Positions 14,698-16,441 of a DNA stretch of 16,441 bases are shown one piece after another. The stretch is from CAHJWO01 sp964245885. Its GTDB lineage: Bacteria; Verrucomicrobiota; Verrucomicrobiia; Chthoniobacterales; SZAS-18. The stretch covers positions 1 to 16,441 of the forward strand of contig CAXTOX010000089.1 in the NCBI GenBank assembly GCA_964245885.1. The letters are read 5' to 3'. The translations under genes were made by a program, and so were the position numbers. Position 1 is the first letter of the stretch. Each line of letters begins with the position of its first letter. Below the pieces are notes generated by a model, which was not told the DNA's origin, did not search any database, and worked only from the letters and a program-made list of their open reading frames with translations.

Positions 14698-15738
14698 ATG
14701 AACACCCGGACCTTAGCCCCGACCGTGGACAAGGAAAGGTTGTTGGCCATCGCGCAAACGATTTTGCGCGAGCCGACGGCCCCTTTCCACGAGGCGCGCG
14801 TGCGTCATGCCATCCTCGGGCTGCTGCGGACCTGCCGGAACGTGACGCTGCGCGAGGACGATTTCGGCAACCTGATCGCTCACTACCACGGTGGGGAAGG
14901 GGCACCGGCGGTCACTCGCTACGCTTTCTGCGCGCACATGGACCACCCGGGTTGGGTGCGGCCGGAGCCGGCGGGCGAGGAGCCGTGGTGGTTCCTCGGC
15001 GGCGTGTCGGCGGAGTACCTGGAGGCCAACAAGACGCGGCTGCGGCCCTTCGGCGACTTCGCGATGTGGGACCTGCCGGACTGCGAATTGCGCGACGGCC
15101 GCATTTATTCCCGCGCCTGCGACGACCTGATCGGCTGCGCGGCCATCGTCGCCACCCTTAAGACGCTCGACCGCGAGAGTGCGCCCGGCGACTGCTACGG
15201 GTTGTTCACGCGCGGCGAGGAAGTCGGCTTCGCCGGGGCCATCGAGATCGCGCGCGACGGGTGGCTGGTGAATGAGGGGGTGACGATCATTTCCCTGGAA
15301 ACCAGCGCCGAGCGGCCCCCGGCGCGGATGGGAGACGGACCCATCGTGCGGGTGGGCGACAAAACTTCGATGTTCGACGCGGCCGTCACGGCCGAACTCA
15401 CCGCCACCGCCACGGCGGCCGGCATCATTTTCCAACGCTGCCTGATGAGCGGCGGCACCTGCGAGGCAACGGCGTTCCGGCTGTACGGCGCGCGTTGCGG
15501 CGCGCTCTGCGTGGCGTTGGGCAACTACCACAACTGCGGCCCCAACCGGCGCATCGAGGCCGAGTACGTTTCACAATCTGACCTCGAGGGGCTTGTCCGG
15601 CTTTGCGTCGAGGTTGCCCGGCGTGGGGCGTCCGGCGCGCCCGACCCTGATGAGGTGTTGCGAGAGAGTCTCGAAACCCGCCTCCAGCAGTACCAACCCT
15701 ATCATCACCGCGATCGGCGTCACTCCTCCGAATCATGA
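14698..15738 (+). CDS. M42/M20-like metallopeptidase (binuclear zinc aminopeptidase fold)
   Basis: A 346-residue putative cytosolic peptidase without a signal sequence. Metal-ligand motifs of clan MH appear in order: AHMDHPGW (His80, Asp82), RACDDLIGCAA (Asp142 or Asp143), TRGEEVGFAGA (catalytic Glu174, metal Glu175), ISLETS (Glu201) and GNYHNCGPN near the C-terminus (His278). The spacing and the GEEVG.aGA motif favour M42 (glutamyl aminopeptidase/endoglucanase-like) over M20, but the final motif differs from the usual M42 'RYiHs'. ATG 14698 is the chosen start; it is only 4 bp from the oppositely oriented ATG 14693 of the acyltransferase. GTG 14725 is an alternative. The stop codon overlaps the response-regulator start by 4 nt (ATGA). 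Confidence 0.85.
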   Translation: MNTRTLAPTVDKERLLAIAQTILREPTAPFHEARVRHAILGLLRTCRNVTLREDDFGNLIAHYHGGEGAPAVTRYAFCAHMDHPGWVRPEPAGEEPWWFLGGVSAEYLEANKTRLRPFGDFAMWDLPDCELRDGRIYSRACDDLIGCAAIVATLKTLDRESAPGDCYGLFTRGEEVGFAGAIEIARDGWLVNEGVTIISLETSAERPPARMGDGPIVRVGDKTSMFDAAVTAELTATATAAGIIFQRCLMSGGTCEATAFRLYGARCGALCVALGNYHNCGPNRRIEAEYVSQSDLEGLVRLCVEVARRGASGAPDPDEVLRESLETRLQQYQPYHHRDRRHSSES

Positions 15739-16175
15739 ATGAGGTCATCCGTCTTCCGGCCCAGTCTGCCATGAAAAAAATTCTTATCCTCGACGATAAC
15801 TTCGACATCCTCGTTTTGTACAAGACGCTGGTCAGCCACATGGGTCTGTCCGTGCGGACGACGACGGATGCTTTCGAGGCGTTGCGGTGGTTGGACGAGG
15901 AGCGGTTCGACCTGATCATGACAGATATGCGGATGCCGGCGATGGGCGGGGCGGAGTTCATCCGCCAGGCGCGCGCCAAGGGCGTGCGGAGCAAGGTCAT
16001 CGCGATTACGGCGTTCCAGAATCTCGCCAACGCCAACCAGCTCGCGCGTTTGGAGGTGTACTGCTGCCTGATCAAGCCGGTGTTGTTGACCAAGCTGGAG
16101 GAGACGGTCACGCGCGCGTTGGCAGAAGGCGACGAGCCGGACCATGCGGTGATGGCGGGTGGCCAAGCCGCGTGA
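15735..16175 (+). CDS. Stand-alone response regulator (receiver domain only)
   Basis: A 146-residue protein consisting of one CheY-like receiver domain. Key residues are in place: acidic pair Asp20-Asp21 (ILILDDN), phospho-acceptor Asp64 (LIMTDMRMP), Thr92 (VIAITAF) and Lys114 (CLIKPV). There is no DNA-binding or enzymatic output domain; the C-terminal 20 residues are short and acidic, so output must be through protein contacts or phosphotransfer. No histidine kinase is in the window. ATG 15735 overlaps the upstream peptidase stop (ATGA), which suggests coupled translation. The internal ATG 15771 would give the textbook N-terminus (MKKILILDDN) and is a real alternative. Confidence 0.92.
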   Translation: MNEVIRLPAQSAMKKILILDDNFDILVLYKTLVSHMGLSVRTTTDAFEALRWLDEERFDLIMTDMRMPAMGGAEFIRQARAKGVRSKVIAITAFQNLANANQLARLEVYCCLIKPVLLTKLEETVTRALAEGDEPDHAVMAGGQAA

Positions 16176-16195
16176 GTGCCCGACCGGAGCAGAAT

Positions 16196-16226
16196 TTGTC
16201 CACAGATTACGCAGATTTTCGCAGAT
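16196..16226 (+). repeat. CACAGATTACGCAGATT-type dispersed repeat
   Basis: Three CAGATT/CAGATG units follow each other at about 10-nt spacing (CCACAGATTACGCAGATT, then CGCAGAT). This resembles a dispersed intergenic repeat I associate with Verrucomicrobia and Planctomycetes; the match is from memory. It follows the response-regulator stop by 20 nt and encodes nothing. Confidence 0.5.
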
Positions 16227-16253
16227 GAAGAAAAAGAGAGTTAGACCTTTCCC

Positions 16254-16299
16254 ACAGCGTTTTTCGTTTGCGCGTGGAGTCCTCCTAGCCCCGGCAGGG
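16254..16299 (-). repeat. Dispersed hairpin repeat, copy B
   Basis: The reverse complement of this stretch aligns with 374-418 at about 39 of 46 positions, with six mismatches and one gap. The conserved tail includes GGAGGACT and AACGAAAA followed by CGCTGT. The hairpin head is GCCCC-TGCC-GGGGC here but CCCT-GCT-AGGG in copy A. Confidence 0.65.
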
Positions 16300-16432
16300 G
16301 CGTAAGAATTTAGCCCGCGGCGCAAGCCGTGGCTCATCCACGGGGCACACGCCAGCCCCGGCAGGGGCGGAAGAAAAGACGCGGGTCTTCCACGGACCAT
16401 CGCGCCGGTTTTCTTACGCCCCTGCCGGGGCT
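16287..16432. repeat. Three copies of a GCCCCGGCAGGGGC hairpin repeat (two direct, one inverted)
   Basis: Copies lie at 16287-16308 and 16354-16375 on the plus strand (differing at one base: GCGTAAGAA versus GCGGAAGAA) and at 16411-16432 as an exact reverse complement of the first. Each contains the near-perfect hairpin GCCCCGGCAGGGGC. Between the first two lies another perfect hairpin, CCGTGG-CTCAT-CCACGG (16328-16344). No gene is supported in 16176-16441; the open frames here are due to high GC. Confidence 0.8.
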
Positions 16433-16441
16433 TGGACGTGG

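Noticed and set aside
13770..15161. 463-residue plus-strand frame over the acyltransferase and the start of the peptidase
   Set aside because: Antisense to the acyltransferase and out of frame with the peptidase; no family features.

Overview
The window comes from a GC-rich Gram-negative bacterium, most likely a member of the Verrucomicrobiota. The lineage call is inference. It rests on a LpxL-type lipid A acyltransferase (an outer membrane), a long-form IspH with an N-terminal extension, many starts without a Shine-Dalgarno sequence, and intergenic gaps filled with short dispersed hairpin and palindromic repeats of the kind common in that phylum. No rRNA, tRNA, CRISPR array, transposase or phage gene is visible.

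Layout, left to right. (1) 1-342: the 3' end of a class I SAM methyltransferase, followed by a repeat-bearing gap. (2) 580-3246: a 14-helix DHA2-type MFS exporter and an uncharacterised GT-B-like glycosyltransferase, co-directional and 48 bp apart. (3) 3247-3549: an unusual array of eight short hairpins. (4) 3550-4230: a lipoprotein L,D-transpeptidase ending at a strong intrinsic terminator. (5) 4316-5593: ispH. (6) 5594-5815: a second hairpin cluster between convergent genes. (7) Minus strand, 9720 down to 5816: a VapB/VapC-like toxin-antitoxin pair, a large Aas-like acyltransferase/acyl-ACP synthetase fusion, and an ankyrin-L,D-transpeptidase fusion. (8) 9809-12340: mutS on the plus strand, divergent from the toxin-antitoxin pair. 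(9) 12480-12670: a 191-bp near-palindrome between convergent mutS and a cation diffusion facilitator gene. (10) Minus strand, 14693 down to 12719: a LpxL/HtrB-like acyltransferase, a heptad-repeat inverted repeat, then the cation diffusion facilitator. (11) 14698-16175: an M42/M20-like metallopeptidase overlapping by 4 nt a single-domain response regulator. (12) 16176-16441: a patchwork of repeats.

Functionally this is mostly housekeeping and envelope biology: two peptidoglycan L,D-transpeptidases, phospholipid remodelling (Aas), lipid A acylation (LpxL), isoprenoid synthesis (IspH), mismatch repair (MutS), metal efflux and drug/solute efflux. I see no obvious new multi-gene defence or biosynthetic system. 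The most unusual content is between genes: five repeat-rich segments. One is a pair of inverted four-hairpin arms whose linkers and loops are conserved while the stems change in a complementary way. In another, a heptad repeat supplies the C-terminal codons of the LpxL-like gene and the 5' leader of the next gene.
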